Assembly (NCBI GenBank): GCA_007134225.1
Contig: SLLE01000076.1
Location: 62,001 to 126,000, forward strand
Source: Tindallia sp.
Lineage (GTDB): Bacteria; Bacillota; Clostridia; Peptostreptococcales; Tindalliaceae
Reading direction: 5' to 3'
DNA: 64,000 nucleotides
Below the pieces are notes generated by a model, which was not told the DNA's origin, ran no database searches, and saw only the letters and a list, made by a program, of their open reading frames with translations. Positions within the stretch are counted from its first letter, which is position 1. Each line of letters opens with the position of its first letter. Below, one piece after another: positions 1 to 8,654 of the stretch. The position numbers and the translations under genes were made by a program.

Positions 1-1381
1 TTTCGTGACCTTTTCCAGCGATCAAAATAATATCGTCTTCTTCCGCCAATAAAATCGCCTTTCGGATTGCCTCTCTTCTGCTTTCAACAATTTCATATTC
101 GCTTTGAGTTTTTTTAATTCCATCTTCAATCATGCTTAAGATGTGATGCGGATCTTCAGAACGTGGGTTGTCTGAAGTTAGGATCGTATAATCGCTCAGT
201 CTTCCAGATACTTGTCCCATTTTCTCTCTTTTTCCTCTGTCTCTGTCTCCTCCACATCCAAAAACGGTGATCACTCGTTTACCTGCAAATTGGCGAATTG
301 CCTCCAGAACATTTTCCAAAGCATCCGTTGTGTGAGCGTAATCAACAATGACGCCAAAAGTGGTGAATTCATTTATGCGTTGGAATCGACCTGGAATTCC
401 ACTGGTTTTTTCAAGCGCCTTGACTATATGCTCCTGAGACATTCCCATGGTGCGAGCGGCCGCAATCGCCGCCAAAGCATTATAAATGCTGAATTTTCCC
501 GGTATCGACAGGTGAACCGTATGATTCATTCCCATTCCTGTCGCTGTAAAACGAATGCCTTTAAAATCCATGAAAATATTTGTTGCTTGAAGCGTGCACA
601 CAGAATCCAGTCCATACGTAACCACCGGCACTTCAGAACCCTGAAGTGCTTTGGTTAGTCTGACCCCATATGGATCATCCAAATTAATGACATTTGCTTT
701 TTTTGTCATGGTAAACAACTTTTTTTTCGCTTCATAATAATGCTCCGTTGTAGGATGAAAATCCAAATGGTCTTCTGTAAGATTTGTAAAAATTCCCACT
801 TGAAACGTCGTTCCATTCACCCGATGCAGACTCAGAGAATGAGAAGAGACTTCCATGACACAAGTTTCAACTCGATTTTCCAACATAATTTTCAAGAGGT
901 GCTGAAAGTCCGGCGACTCCGGAGTCGTTCTTTCAGTAGAAATCTCTTTGTTGCCTATCCAGTTGCTAATCGTTCCAATAAGACCCACATTTTTCTGCTC
1001 TTCTTCAAGTATTGCTTTTAAAAGATAAGTAATGGTCGTTTTTCCATTTGTTCCTGTAACGCCTATCAAATCCAAACTACGAGAAGGATTGCCATAAAAC
1101 TCTGCAGCCAAATTTGACATTGCTTTTCGGGCGTTTTTAACCTTTATAATGTTAACATCCTTGTTTATTTCCATCGGTTTTTCAACTATCAACGTTTTGG
1201 CCCCATTGCGAACAGCTTCGCCTGCAAATTCATGACCATCAGCCTTCAGGCCAGGAATGCACACGAAAACTGCATCCGGAACAGCTTTTCGAGAGTCATA
1301 TGTGATCAGTGTAACTTCTTCATCATGACAGTACTGTTCGACTTCATGTTCAATTCCAGCCAATAATTCTTTCAACTTCAT
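1..1381 (-). CDS. murE: MurE, UDP-MurNAc-tripeptide synthetase (3' end beyond window)
   Basis: Adds the third residue of the peptidoglycan stem peptide to UDP-MurNAc-L-Ala-D-Glu, using ATP, in the cytoplasm. I translated the open frame from the ATG at 1381. It shows the Mur ligase P-loop GVTGTNGKTT, a DNPR motif typical of enzymes that add meso-diaminopimelate, and a GKGHE motif just before the window edge. About 460 codons are present and the family is usually near 490, so roughly the last 30 residues are missing. A GGGGGG-rich ribosome binding site precedes the ATG. It is the last visible gene of the mraZ division cluster. The 104-bp gap before it holds a TATAAT hexamer without a clear -35 and a 12-bp palindrome, so a separate promoter is possible. 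Confidence 0.95.
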   Translation of the reverse strand, partial: MKLKELLAGIEHEVEQYCHDEEVTLITYDSRKAVPDAVFVCIPGLKADGHEFAGEAVRNGAKTLIVEKPMEINKDVNIIKVKNARKAMSNLAAEFYGNPSRSLDLIGVTGTNGKTTITYLLKAILEEEQKNVGLIGTISNWIGNKEISTERTTPESPDFQHLLKIMLENRVETCVMEVSSHSLSLHRVNGTTFQVGIFTNLTEDHLDFHPTTEHYYEAKKKLFTMTKKANVINLDDPYGVRLTKALQGSEVPVVTYGLDSVCTLQATNIFMDFKGIRFTATGMGMNHTVHLSIPGKFSIYNALAAIAAARTMGMSQEHIVKALEKTSGIPGRFQRINEFTTFGVIVDYAHTTDALENVLEAIRQFAGKRVITVFGCGGDRDRGKREKMGQVSGRLSDYTILTSDNPRSEDPHHILSMIEDGIKKTQSEYEIVESRREAIRKAILLAEEDDIILIAGKGHE

Positions 1382-1485
1382 ACCTATCCCCCCGTGTCAG
1401 TTCGCGTTGTTTGCAAACACAGATCACACAAACAGCTTCTCCATTATAATTTCTTTTGGGGCAAATTTCCAGCCTTTCATTAAAA

Positions 1486-3639
1486 TTATTCCGGCGCAAA
1501 ACGAACATTTATCAACGATCCAGGCTCCAACAATGTCCCTGGAGAAGGGCTTTGTTCAACAGCAAGTCCACTTCCTGTTATTTTCAATTGAAGATCTCGG
1601 GTTCCTATAATGGTATTTACTTCCCTGATCGTTTTGCCACGTAAGTCTGGTACCAGCACTAATCCTGTTGCATCTGCCTCGTAACTGGTATACGTTATGA
1701 TGCTGGAGTCTTGAGGCACAGTTGTCCCTGGCTTGGGGAATAAATCGACAACCACCGCATCTTCACCTAGAGAAGACTGAGTTTCCAGAACCATCTCCAG
1801 TTTGTGTTCGCTTAACAATGCATTGGCTTCTCTTACAGTCATATCTCTTATTTCAGGTACAATAACATCCAGATTCCTGTCTTCATCCTGTATTTCAGGT
1901 TTATATTCCAAATGCCTCAGTGCTTCTCTGAATATTTCCCCCGCAACAGGTGCTGCCACTTCACCACCATAATATGCGCCGGCACTTGGGTCATCGATTA
2001 AAATTAGTAAAGCAATTTCCGGCTCATTTGCAGGATAAAATCCAAAAAAGGACGATATATATTTTCCTGAAACATATCGACCATCTATAACCTTCTGTGC
2101 TGTTCCGGTTTTTCCACCGATGCGATATCCTGGAACAGATGCTGCTGACTCCTCCGAAATAGTAAAATCCAATATTTCTCTCATTTGCGCAGAAGTTTTC
2201 TCTGAAACAGCCTGCCGAACCACCACCGGTTCAAAAACATCCTCCAGGTCACCTTCTGCCGATCGAATCCCTCGAACCAGCCGTGGTTCCAAGAGATACC
2301 CACCATTAATCGTTGCAATAGCAGATGTCATCATTCTGATTGGAGTTACGGAAATACCCTGACCAAAAGAAATAGTAGCCAGTTCGACAGGCCCTACCGC
2401 CGATTCACTATACATAAGAGAAGCTATTTCTCCAGGGTAATCTACACCTGTGGGTTCATTAAAGCCAAAAGCATGAAGATATTTATATAATGTCGTTTTT
2501 CCCATGCTTTGTGCTAATTTAACAAAAATTGGATTATCTGAATTTCTTACTGCTTCTGCCAGGGTTTGTTCCCCAAATGGATTATACCAACGCCAGGACC
2601 TGATAGTAGTACCACTCACTTCAATGGTTCCGCCAGAGTAAAAACTAGTTTGAGGTGTCGCAATATTTTCTTCTAAGCTTGCAGCCGTAGTAATCACTTT
2701 GAATACAGAGCCCGGTTCGTATATTTCCTGAAAAACCGGATTTCTCCACATCTCGAACCAATAATCCATTCTTTCTTCCGAATTCAACAACTCCATTTTT
2801 TCATATTCTTCCTTATCCAGAGGTATTCTGGGGTTATTAGGATCATAATCGGGCTTCGCAGCCATCGATAAGATTTCTCCAGTGTTCACATCCATCATTA
2901 ACGCGATCACCCGTTTCGCCTTGTTCTTTTCCAAAGCCTTCGAAACTGCTCTTTCTGTGTAGTGCTGGATCACTTCATCCAACGTTAGGATTAAGTCGAC
3001 CCCATCCGACGGTGGATAATGGGTTTCCATGTAGAAAGGAAGTTGCCGCCTGGCGCCGTCCAGATGAAGGATAGATCTGCCTGCACTTCCCGAGAGTTCT
3101 TTTTCGTAGCGTTGCTCTATTCCCGCAATCCCTCTGCCGTCATCCGTCGTGTGGCCAAGAATATAGGCTGCAAAGTTCCCATAAGGGTAGTTTCGTTCGT
3201 TATCATCCACAAACCAAATGCCTCTTATGCCATGCTCACTTATTTCTTCCACCACATCATCATTAACTCTTCTTGCAATGCTGACCAACGTTGTATCTTT
3301 CTGCGACAATCTGTTAAAAAGAGTTTCCTGATCCATCTCCAGTATATCCGATAGAATATCCGCTGCTCTTTCCGGATCATTGATCAGCATCGGATTCGCC
3401 CATATTCGATTTTTAACCGTTGTTAGTGCTAATTCTTTTCCATTTCTGTCGTATAAGGCTCCTCGTTTTGAGGGCACAACAAAATCACTGGTATGTTGCT
3501 GATTAGCCATTGCCTGGTAACGCTCCCCTTCAACAATTTGAAGCCATCCCAGTCTAAAAATCAACACAAACATTGCCAGTGATACCAAAATATGTAATAT
3601 AAAAATTCTTTTTCTGCATCCGTTAATTGAGCACTTCAA
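1486..3639 (-). CDS. spoVD: SpoVD-like class B penicillin-binding protein with PASTA domains
   Basis: A peptidoglycan transpeptidase for septal or spore-cortex wall synthesis, anchored by one N-terminal membrane helix and acting outside the membrane. In the translation from the TTG at 3639 the active-site SVFK lies near residue 311, SDN near 367 and KTGTAQK near 510. Two PASTA-type repeats fill the last 130 residues. The first ATG (3669) has no ribosome binding site; the TTG at 3639 follows GGGGGG by nine bases and is preferred, giving 717 residues. It lies between the FtsL-like gene and murE, as in other Firmicutes. The choice between sporulation-specific SpoVD and a general division PBP cannot be made from sequence alone. 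Confidence 0.88.
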   Translation of the reverse strand: MKCSINGCRKRIFILHILVSLAMFVLIFRLGWLQIVEGERYQAMANQQHTSDFVVPSKRGALYDRNGKELALTTVKNRIWANPMLINDPERAADILSDILEMDQETLFNRLSQKDTTLVSIARRVNDDVVEEISEHGIRGIWFVDDNERNYPYGNFAAYILGHTTDDGRGIAGIEQRYEKELSGSAGRSILHLDGARRQLPFYMETHYPPSDGVDLILTLDEVIQHYTERAVSKALEKNKAKRVIALMMDVNTGEILSMAAKPDYDPNNPRIPLDKEEYEKMELLNSEERMDYWFEMWRNPVFQEIYEPGSVFKVITTAASLEENIATPQTSFYSGGTIEVSGTTIRSWRWYNPFGEQTLAEAVRNSDNPIFVKLAQSMGKTTLYKYLHAFGFNEPTGVDYPGEIASLMYSESAVGPVELATISFGQGISVTPIRMMTSAIATINGGYLLEPRLVRGIRSAEGDLEDVFEPVVVRQAVSEKTSAQMREILDFTISEESAASVPGYRIGGKTGTAQKVIDGRYVSGKYISSFFGFYPANEPEIALLILIDDPSAGAYYGGEVAAPVAGEIFREALRHLEYKPEIQDEDRNLDVIVPEIRDMTVREANALLSEHKLEMVLETQSSLGEDAVVVDLFPKPGTTVPQDSSIITYTSYEADATGLVLVPDLRGKTIREVNTIIGTRDLQLKITGSGLAVEQSPSPGTLLEPGSLINVRFAPE

Positions 3640-3678
3640 AAGAACGCACCCCCCGCCATAGTATATCATTAATGGATA

Positions 3679-4182
3679 TTAGATGCGTAATATGCCGGCA
3701 AATTTATAAATAATTTTCTCAATCGGTTGCGGCAAACTCTGTTGTTTCTGTTCGATTTCTTCATTACTTCTTTGAATACGTTGTGAAATCTGATTGACTC
3801 TCTCCGGATCAACACTAATATAAATAAGCTGTTCTTTATCAGGGTATTTCATGGAAAGCCTGCTTTTTGCTTCCTCTTCAATCCATTCCAGTTTTGAAGA
3901 TTTTTCTATGTCTACCAACAACTGCTCCTTTTGATTTTGCAGTTGCTCCACTTTTTTGTCCAGTGATGAAACTTCATGACGAGTACCAGTAATGTCTGCA
4001 TATCGCCCTACCAAAAATATGTTCAATGCAAGAACGCCACACAAGCAAACCATCAGAACCAACATCTCCAGGGCATACTTTCTCTTTAATGCTTTTCTTG
4101 TTTTTACCCGTTTAGTTCTTTCAGGTTTTTGAACCGGCACTTCATAAGGTTGTTCTCGTGGTAAACGCTCTGCTGCGTACAT
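3679..4182 (-). CDS. ftsL: FtsL-like septum formation protein
   Basis: A small bitopic division protein of 167 residues. It has a very basic cytoplasmic N-terminus (about residues 20-35), one membrane helix (about 38-57), then an extracytoplasmic leucine- and glutamine-rich heptad region that looks like a coiled coil (about 70-140). FtsL family members diverge strongly, so the assignment rests on this layout and on position between rsmH and the transpeptidase gene. FtsL is known to form a complex with DivIC/FtsB-type proteins and to recruit the septal transpeptidase. AGGAGTG precedes the ATG. It lies 24 bp after rsmH in the same transcript. Confidence 0.8.
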   Translation of the reverse strand: MYAAERLPREQPYEVPVQKPERTKRVKTRKALKRKYALEMLVLMVCLCGVLALNIFLVGRYADITGTRHEVSSLDKKVEQLQNQKEQLLVDIEKSSKLEWIEEEAKSRLSMKYPDKEQLIYISVDPERVNQISQRIQRSNEEIEQKQQSLPQPIEKIIYKFAGILRI

Positions 4183-4206
4183 ATTTTTTCACTCCTTTCA
4201 GGAGGG

Positions 4207-5148
4207 TTATAATCGTTCAGCAACTCGCAACTTAGCACTTCTGGCTCGCGGATTTCGTTCCAACTCATTTTCCTTAGGAACCACAGGTTTTCTGGTAATA
4301 ATTTTAATCAAAGACTGTTGCTGACATCGACACTCTGGAAATTCAGAAGGACACACACAGTCTTTTTGAAACTCTTTAAAGGAATTTTTTACCAGTCTGT
4401 CCTCAAGTGAATGAAAGGAAATAACACATAACCTGCCTCCTGGTTTCAGATGATTCACTGCTACTTCCAGCGTTTTTTCAATTTGTTGAAGTTCTTGATT
4501 TACTTCCATTCGTATTGCCTGAAATGTTCTTTTAGCCGGATGAGGCCCTTCTCTCCTTGCTTTCGCAGGAATAGCATTTTTAATTACCTCAACCAGTTCA
4601 AAACTGTCTTCTATTGATTTTTTACTTCTCTTTTGAACAATAAAAGATGCAATTCTTTTCGCCCATTTTTCTTCACCATACTCTTTTATAATTCGATGGA
4701 GGTCTTCCTCCGAATATTCATTAACTAAATCTTTTGCTGTCATCAACTGCCTTTGGTCCATTCGCATATCCAGCGGAGCATCCTGCATATAAGAAAACCC
4801 TCTTTCTCCCTCATCTAGTTGAAAGGAAGAGACTCCCAAATCCAGTAAAACACCCTCCACCAATTGAACCGAAAGACTATTTAGCACTTCATGGAGGTTT
4901 GCGAATTCATCATGAACAAGTTCATACCGACAATTCAACTCCAATTGATCAAGATGTTTTCTCGCTTCGCGAATTGCTGTATCATCCCGGTCAATGCCGA
5001 TGACCATTCCTTCTTGATTCAGCCTTTTTGCTATTTCACCTGTATGACCACCTCCACCGAGGGTTCCATCTACATAGACACCGGAAGGGGTGATATTTAA
5101 ATACTCCAAACATTCTGACAGTAAAACCGATTCGTGGTGCCTGTCCAC
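4207..5148 (-). CDS. rsmH: RsmH, 16S rRNA (cytosine-1402 N4)-methyltransferase
   Basis: Methylates N4 of C1402 in the 16S rRNA decoding site with S-adenosylmethionine. The SAM-binding segment reads DGTLGGGGHT near the N-terminus, followed by LLDLGVSSFQLD and the C-terminal segment VISFHSLEDRLVK, all family hallmarks. The open frame begins at ATG 5172, but GGAAAGG lies at about 5158-5164, nine bases before an in-frame GTG at 5148. That start gives 313 residues and the usual short N-terminus before HHESVLL. It follows mraZ in the division cluster and so should be under MraZ control. Confidence 0.95.
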   Translation of the reverse strand: MDRHHESVLLSECLEYLNITPSGVYVDGTLGGGGHTGEIAKRLNQEGMVIGIDRDDTAIREARKHLDQLELNCRYELVHDEFANLHEVLNSLSVQLVEGVLLDLGVSSFQLDEGERGFSYMQDAPLDMRMDQRQLMTAKDLVNEYSEEDLHRIIKEYGEEKWAKRIASFIVQKRSKKSIEDSFELVEVIKNAIPAKARREGPHPAKRTFQAIRMEVNQELQQIEKTLEVAVNHLKPGGRLCVISFHSLEDRLVKNSFKEFQKDCVCPSEFPECRCQQQSLIKIITRKPVVPKENELERNPRARSAKLRVAERL

Positions 5149-5180
5149 GCACATCATCCTTTCCGGAAGCATTTGTGTTT

Positions 5181-5612
5181 TTATATGCCAAGTTCCTGCA
5201 TTTTGCTGGCTATTTCATCATAGCTAAGGTTTTCATCGCTATTGTATTCGTTCCAAACTTTTTGGCTCCATATTTCAACACGAGTCCCTACACCAATCAC
5301 CATAACTTCTTTTTCTAGACCAGCATGTTCTCTAAGGTTTGCAGGAATTCTTATTCTCCCTTGGCTGTCAAGCTCACATTCCGTTGCGCCGGAGAAGAAA
5401 AATCTGACAAAGGCTCTGGCATTCTGATTGGTTAGTGGGAGTTGTTTTAGCTTGCCTTCCAGTATTTTCCATTCATGAATCGGGTAAACAAAAAGAGATT
5501 GATCCAATCCTTTTGTGGCAATAAATCGCTCACCCAGCTCTTCGCGAAATCGTGCCGGTATGCTTAATCGACCTTTAGTATCAATCGTATGGGAATATTC
5601 TCCGATAAACAT
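5181..5612 (-). CDS. mraZ: MraZ, transcriptional regulator of the division cluster
   Basis: A DNA-binding protein of the AbrB-like fold that forms a ring and controls its own operon. Two SpoVT/AbrB-like half domains are visible, each with a D-x-K/Q-GR-x-I/L-P core: [13 protein letters not shown] near the start and [13 protein letters not shown] near residue 80. The longest open frame starts at a TTG (5618); the ATG at 5612 gives the usual MFxGEY beginning and 143 residues and is preferred. Four copies of its presumed operator lie directly upstream, one of them overlapping the ribosome binding region. Confidence 0.96.
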   Translation of the reverse strand: MFIGEYSHTIDTKGRLSIPARFREELGERFIATKGLDQSLFVYPIHEWKILEGKLKQLPLTNQNARAFVRFFFSGATECELDSQGRIRIPANLREHAGLEKEVMVIGVGTRVEIWSQKVWNEYNSDENLSYDEIASKMQELGI

Positions 5613-5621
5613 AGGCAAAAC

Positions 5622-5678
5622 CCACTTTCCTGAATGCCATGGATTTTCTTTCCACTTTATACCACTTTATACCACTTT
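5622..5678 (-). promoter_or_regulatory. MraZ operator: four AAAGTGG boxes in 10-bp phase
   Basis: On the minus strand AAAGTGG occurs at 5678-5672, 5668-5662, 5658-5652 and 5628-5622. The first three are spaced exactly 10 bp with TAT between the first pairs, and the fourth is 30 bp further on, so all fall on one face of the helix. This matches the AAAGTGG-type repeats reported as MraZ sites in other Firmicutes and mollicutes. TATAAA between boxes could serve as a -10 element, but no convincing -35 was found. Confidence 0.85.
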
Positions 5679-5808
5679 TGTGAAATATTCAACCATTATT
5701 AGGATTGTTTCACAATAAAGTTTGTCTTTTTTCCTGCAAAATAAAGGCTTTGAGCCCTAGAGCCTACAAATTTACGTTCTGTTAAAACGTTCGTTCTAAT
5801 TTTGCACA

Positions 5809-5838
5809 AGAAAAAACTGCTTTCTTTGTTGAAAGCAG
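5809..5838 (-). terminator. Intrinsic terminator after lgt
   Basis: On the minus strand CTGCTTTC pairs with GAAAGCAG across a six-base loop and is followed by six T residues. It lies 20 bp after the lgt stop and separates lgt from the mraZ cluster. Confidence 0.85.
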
Positions 5839-5858
5839 CGAGTGAAAACATAGTGGTT

Positions 5859-6599
5859 TTATTCTGTATGACGTGGATTTTGCATCCGAAACACTTTTAT
5901 CGCAATAATTCCACCGACGATCATTGCAATTGATATAATCTGCGCGGTTCGAAAGGGGCCAATCATTAAGCTGTCGGTTCTCAAACCCTCAATAAAAAAC
6001 CTGCCTACTGAATAAAGAATCAGATAAAGTGAGAATACCTCTCCATTCGCTTTCTTTTTGGGCGTATAGTACAGTAAAAAGATCATGACTAAAACATTCC
6101 ATACTGACTCATATAAAAAAGTGGGGTGAACCTGCATTTCGTTAACGGTTATGGCCCAAGGCAAGTCCGTCTCACGGCCATAAGCTTCCTGATTAAAATA
6201 ATTTCCCCATCTTCCAATGGCCTGACCAAGAATAAAACTGGGGGCTGCGATATCGGCCATGTTCCAGAAAGGCAAACCCTTTTTTCGACAAACGTAATAG
6301 CCCACCAAAAAACCAAGGATAATTCCTCCATGGATCGCCAAACCACCTTCACGAAACTGCAGCATACGAATCGGGTCTTGCATATAGTAACTCCAGTTAA
6401 AAAGAATATAATATATTCTTGCTCCCAAAACGCCGAAAGGGATTGCCCAAATCGCTATATCAAATATAGCTTCTTCGCCATAACCTTCGTTCTTTGCTCT
6501 TTTTTGAGCCAGTAAAACACCAAAAAGCATTCCTGCTGCCACTAGCAGACCATACCAGGCAACGTCCATCCCAAATACTGTAAATGCGATGCGGTTCAA
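5859..6599 (-). CDS. lgt: Lgt, prolipoprotein diacylglyceryl transferase
   Basis: Transfers diacylglycerol from phosphatidylglycerol to the lipobox cysteine of prolipoproteins, in the cytoplasmic membrane. About seven membrane segments are apparent. The translation carries the Lgt signature region with GRWGNYFNQEAYG and an upstream HGG motif near residue 95. The open frame can be read from a TTG at 6617, but GGAGG sits seven bases before a second in-frame TTG at 6599 (start MNRIAFTVFGMD). That start gives 246 residues and is preferred. It appears to be a single-gene unit with terminators on both sides. Confidence 0.94.
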   Translation of the reverse strand: MNRIAFTVFGMDVAWYGLLVAAGMLFGVLLAQKRAKNEGYGEEAIFDIAIWAIPFGVLGARIYYILFNWSYYMQDPIRMLQFREGGLAIHGGIILGFLVGYYVCRKKGLPFWNMADIAAPSFILGQAIGRWGNYFNQEAYGRETDLPWAITVNEMQVHPTFLYESVWNVLVMIFLLYYTPKKKANGEVFSLYLILYSVGRFFIEGLRTDSLMIGPFRTAQIISIAMIVGGIIAIKVFRMQNPRHTE

Positions 6600-6655
6600 T
6601 GCGATTCCTCCATTCAATAGATTTCACTTAGTCATCTTACCACATTTCAACTGCG

Positions 6656-6701
6656 AAAAAACGAAAAGCCGTGTCGATTATCTGATCGATACGGCTTTTC
6701 G
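6656..6701 (-). terminator. Strong terminator after pduL
   Basis: A stem of about 16 bp with one mismatch, built on CGAAAAGCCGT and its complement, with a six-base loop and six T residues on the minus strand. It ends the adenosyltransferase-hpt-pduL unit before lgt. Confidence 0.9.
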
Positions 6702-6721
6702 GAACTGATATTTCACCATCA

Positions 6722-7297
6722 CTATTGCATGACAATCTCTACCATTTGATCATTAACAACCCCAGCACCATTTCCTTCTTCCATATCCACATGCATCTCC
6801 AAAGCATAATTGGGATTGACTCGAACCAGGACATTTTCAAAGATGACACTTCTTTCTCCACCTGTTCGCACGTTAACTGTGTCTTTATCTTTCAAGTTCA
6901 GTTTTTCAGCATCTTCAGGTGTCATATGAATATGCCTTGCTGCTGCAATCACACCTTCTTGCAGCGTCACTTCTCCCTTCGGCCCAATTATTTTAACACC
7001 CGGTGAATCTGACAAATCTCCAGAGTCTCTGACTGGCGGTTTAACGCCCAAGGTAAAACTATCTGAATAAGATATCTCTATCTGTGTTTTGCTACGAGTC
7101 GGTCCCAAAACCCGAACTCCCTTAATGGTTCCCTTCGGACCGACAATATCCACTTTTTCATCTGCCGCGAACTGCCCCGGTTGTTTTAGATCTTTTATTT
7201 TTGATAATTCGTACCCTTTCCCAAACAACGTTTCCAGGTCCTCCTGGCTTAAATGCAGATGCCTATTCGATAGTGCAATTGGCACTTTCATCAACAT
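6722..7297 (-). CDS. pduL: PduL-type phosphate acyltransferase
   Basis: Interconverts acyl-CoA and acyl phosphate (propanoyl or acetyl). Two PduL domains are visible, each opening with a zinc-ligand motif: NRHLHLS near residue 12 and ARHIHMT near residue 125, followed by GNGAG near the end. A longer frame reaches back to 7555, but a GGGAGG seven bases before the ATG at 7297 and the normal 191-residue length fix the start. The short N-terminus lacks the extra helix that targets PduL to microcompartments, and no shell genes are present, so a cytosolic phosphotransacetylase-like role is likely. It follows hpt and a 64-nt repeat. Confidence 0.9.
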   Translation of the reverse strand: MLMKVPIALSNRHLHLSQEDLETLFGKGYELSKIKDLKQPGQFAADEKVDIVGPKGTIKGVRVLGPTRSKTQIEISYSDSFTLGVKPPVRDSGDLSDSPGVKIIGPKGEVTLQEGVIAAARHIHMTPEDAEKLNLKDKDTVNVRTGGERSVIFENVLVRVNPNYALEMHVDMEEGNGAGVVNDQMVEIVMQ

Positions 7298-7336
7298 ATC
7301 ATTACCTCCCTTAATTAATGTTTGTCCACCTAGGGA

Positions 7337-7400
7337 CGTAGCACCGCTTATCTCCCTCTTGTAGAAGATGGAGTCTAATCGGTGGTAGTCATTGGATAAA
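7337..7400. repeat. 64-nt palindromic repeat, copy A
   Basis: This imperfect inverted repeat starts CGTAGCACCGCTTATCTCCC and ends GGTGGTAGTCATTGGATAAA on the plus strand. The arms GCACCGCTTATCTCC and GGAGTCTAATCGGTGGT can pair around CTCTTGTAGAAG. A second copy of the same length, in the same orientation and with the same ends, lies at 51040-51103. The layout resembles hairpin ends of IS200/IS605-type elements, but no transposase gene is nearby. Confidence 0.75.
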
Positions 7401-7454
7401 TTTTTAACAGCTATATTATAGCTATTATTTAGAAGAAAATCAAGTTTATATAAA

Positions 7455-7982
7455 CTATTCTTCAATAGTCGCAATATACGGAAGATTCCTGTATTTTTCT
7501 GCATAATCAATTCCGTAGCCCACAATAAATCGATCGGGTATTTCATAACCAACATAATCTATGGATAAATCACATTTTCTTCTGGAAGGTTTGTCCAACA
7601 AGGTGCATATTTTAAGAGAAGCTGCTTTTCTTCTCTTTAAAATATCCGTTAAATATTGAAGCGTCAAACCAGTATCAACAATATCTTCCACAATGAGTAC
7701 ATGCTTCCCTTCAATATCTACATCCAAGTCCTTCAGAATTCTTACAACGCCCGAGCTTTCTGTCGAAGTCCCATAACTGGACACCGCAATAAAGTCAATG
7801 GACAGAGATAGTTTGATTTCTCTGATCAGATCACTCATAAATATATTTGCACCCTTTAGTACACCTACCACCAAAATGTCCTCTAGATGACGATAATCCT
7901 TTTCTATTTGCTCCGCCAATTCCGTCACTTTCTCTGCAATCTGTTTCTGACTGTATAATACACCATCGATGCGTTCGTCCAT
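7455..7982 (-). CDS. hpt: Hypoxanthine phosphoribosyltransferase (copy 1)
   Basis: Salvages hypoxanthine and guanine to IMP and GMP using PRPP. The PRPP-binding loop VLIVEDIVDTGLTL lies near residue 95, and the C-terminal segment PDRFIVGYGIDY is typical of bacterial HPRT. The frame opens at 8006, but AGGAG lies about eight bases before the ATG at 7982, giving 175 residues. It sits between the cobalamin adenosyltransferase and pduL genes. The window carries a second, diverged HPRT at 50315. Confidence 0.93.
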   Translation of the reverse strand: MDERIDGVLYSQKQIAEKVTELAEQIEKDYRHLEDILVVGVLKGANIFMSDLIREIKLSLSIDFIAVSSYGTSTESSGVVRILKDLDVDIEGKHVLIVEDIVDTGLTLQYLTDILKRRKAASLKICTLLDKPSRRKCDLSIDYVGYEIPDRFIVGYGIDYAEKYRNLPYIATIEE

Positions 7983-8035
7983 TCTTATTCTCCTCTCCTT
8001 ATGCAATGATCAAGTGTAATCAGATTGATGATGAT

Positions 8036-8569
8036 TCATTTCTTTTTAAAAACAACATAGTTTAATTCCGTCTCCAAATATCTGGCCAACGCATACAATA
8101 CATCTGACAATCTGTTGACATATTTCATGAGATAATCGCTTACCGATTCTTCCCGGCTAAGCATAAGAATTCTTCTTTCCGCACGACGGCAGACCGTTCT
8201 GGCAACATGTAAAGCCGCCGATCCCTTATTACTGCCCGGCACAATAAAGGCATCCATTTTATCAATTTTCTCTAAGTAAATATCAATTATCTTTTCAAGA
8301 TCATCTACATGTGTCTGATCAATCTTTTCAGGAAATTCTTCTCTGTTCGTGGTTGCCAGTTCACCCGCCACATCAAACAACTCCCGCTGTATTTGTTTTA
8401 AAATAGTTTCTATCTCTTGATTTTCCGAAAAATGTCTTGCAAAACCAAGGTGACTGTTCAACTCATCGATTGTTCCGTAACTTTCAACCCTTATGTCATC
8501 TTTACGCACTCGTTTCCCGTCATAAAGACTTGTTTCACCTTTATCACCAGTTTTTGTATAGATTTTCAC
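8036..8569 (-). CDS. PduO-type cob(I)alamin adenosyltransferase
   Basis: Makes adenosylcobalamin from cob(I)alamin and ATP. The N-terminus carries the PduO/MMAB nucleotide-binding motif IYTKTGDKGETSLYDGKRV, followed by GTIDELNSHLG. RTVCRRAERR in the last third is also characteristic. GGGAGG lies seven bases before a GTG at 8569 (start MKIYTKTGD), which is preferred over the ATG at 8584; the length is then 177 residues. It heads a likely unit with hpt and pduL, although the gaps are not tight, and is divergent from the Nudix gene. Confidence 0.92.
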   Translation of the reverse strand: MKIYTKTGDKGETSLYDGKRVRKDDIRVESYGTIDELNSHLGFARHFSENQEIETILKQIQRELFDVAGELATTNREEFPEKIDQTHVDDLEKIIDIYLEKIDKMDAFIVPGSNKGSAALHVARTVCRRAERRILMLSREESVSDYLMKYVNRLSDVLYALARYLETELNYVVFKKK

Positions 8570-8654
8570 ATGAAATCCTCCCATCTATTGCACCCATTTC
8601 ATTTTTTAGTTCATCATGTTATGATTATTACGAAGTAAAAAACGAGGTGTTTTT

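Noticed and set aside
5789..5801. Possible LexA (DinR) box, GAACGAACGTTT on the minus strand upstream of mraZ
   Set aside because: The last half-site base departs from GAAC-N4-GTTC and the site lies over 100 bp from any convincing promoter element.
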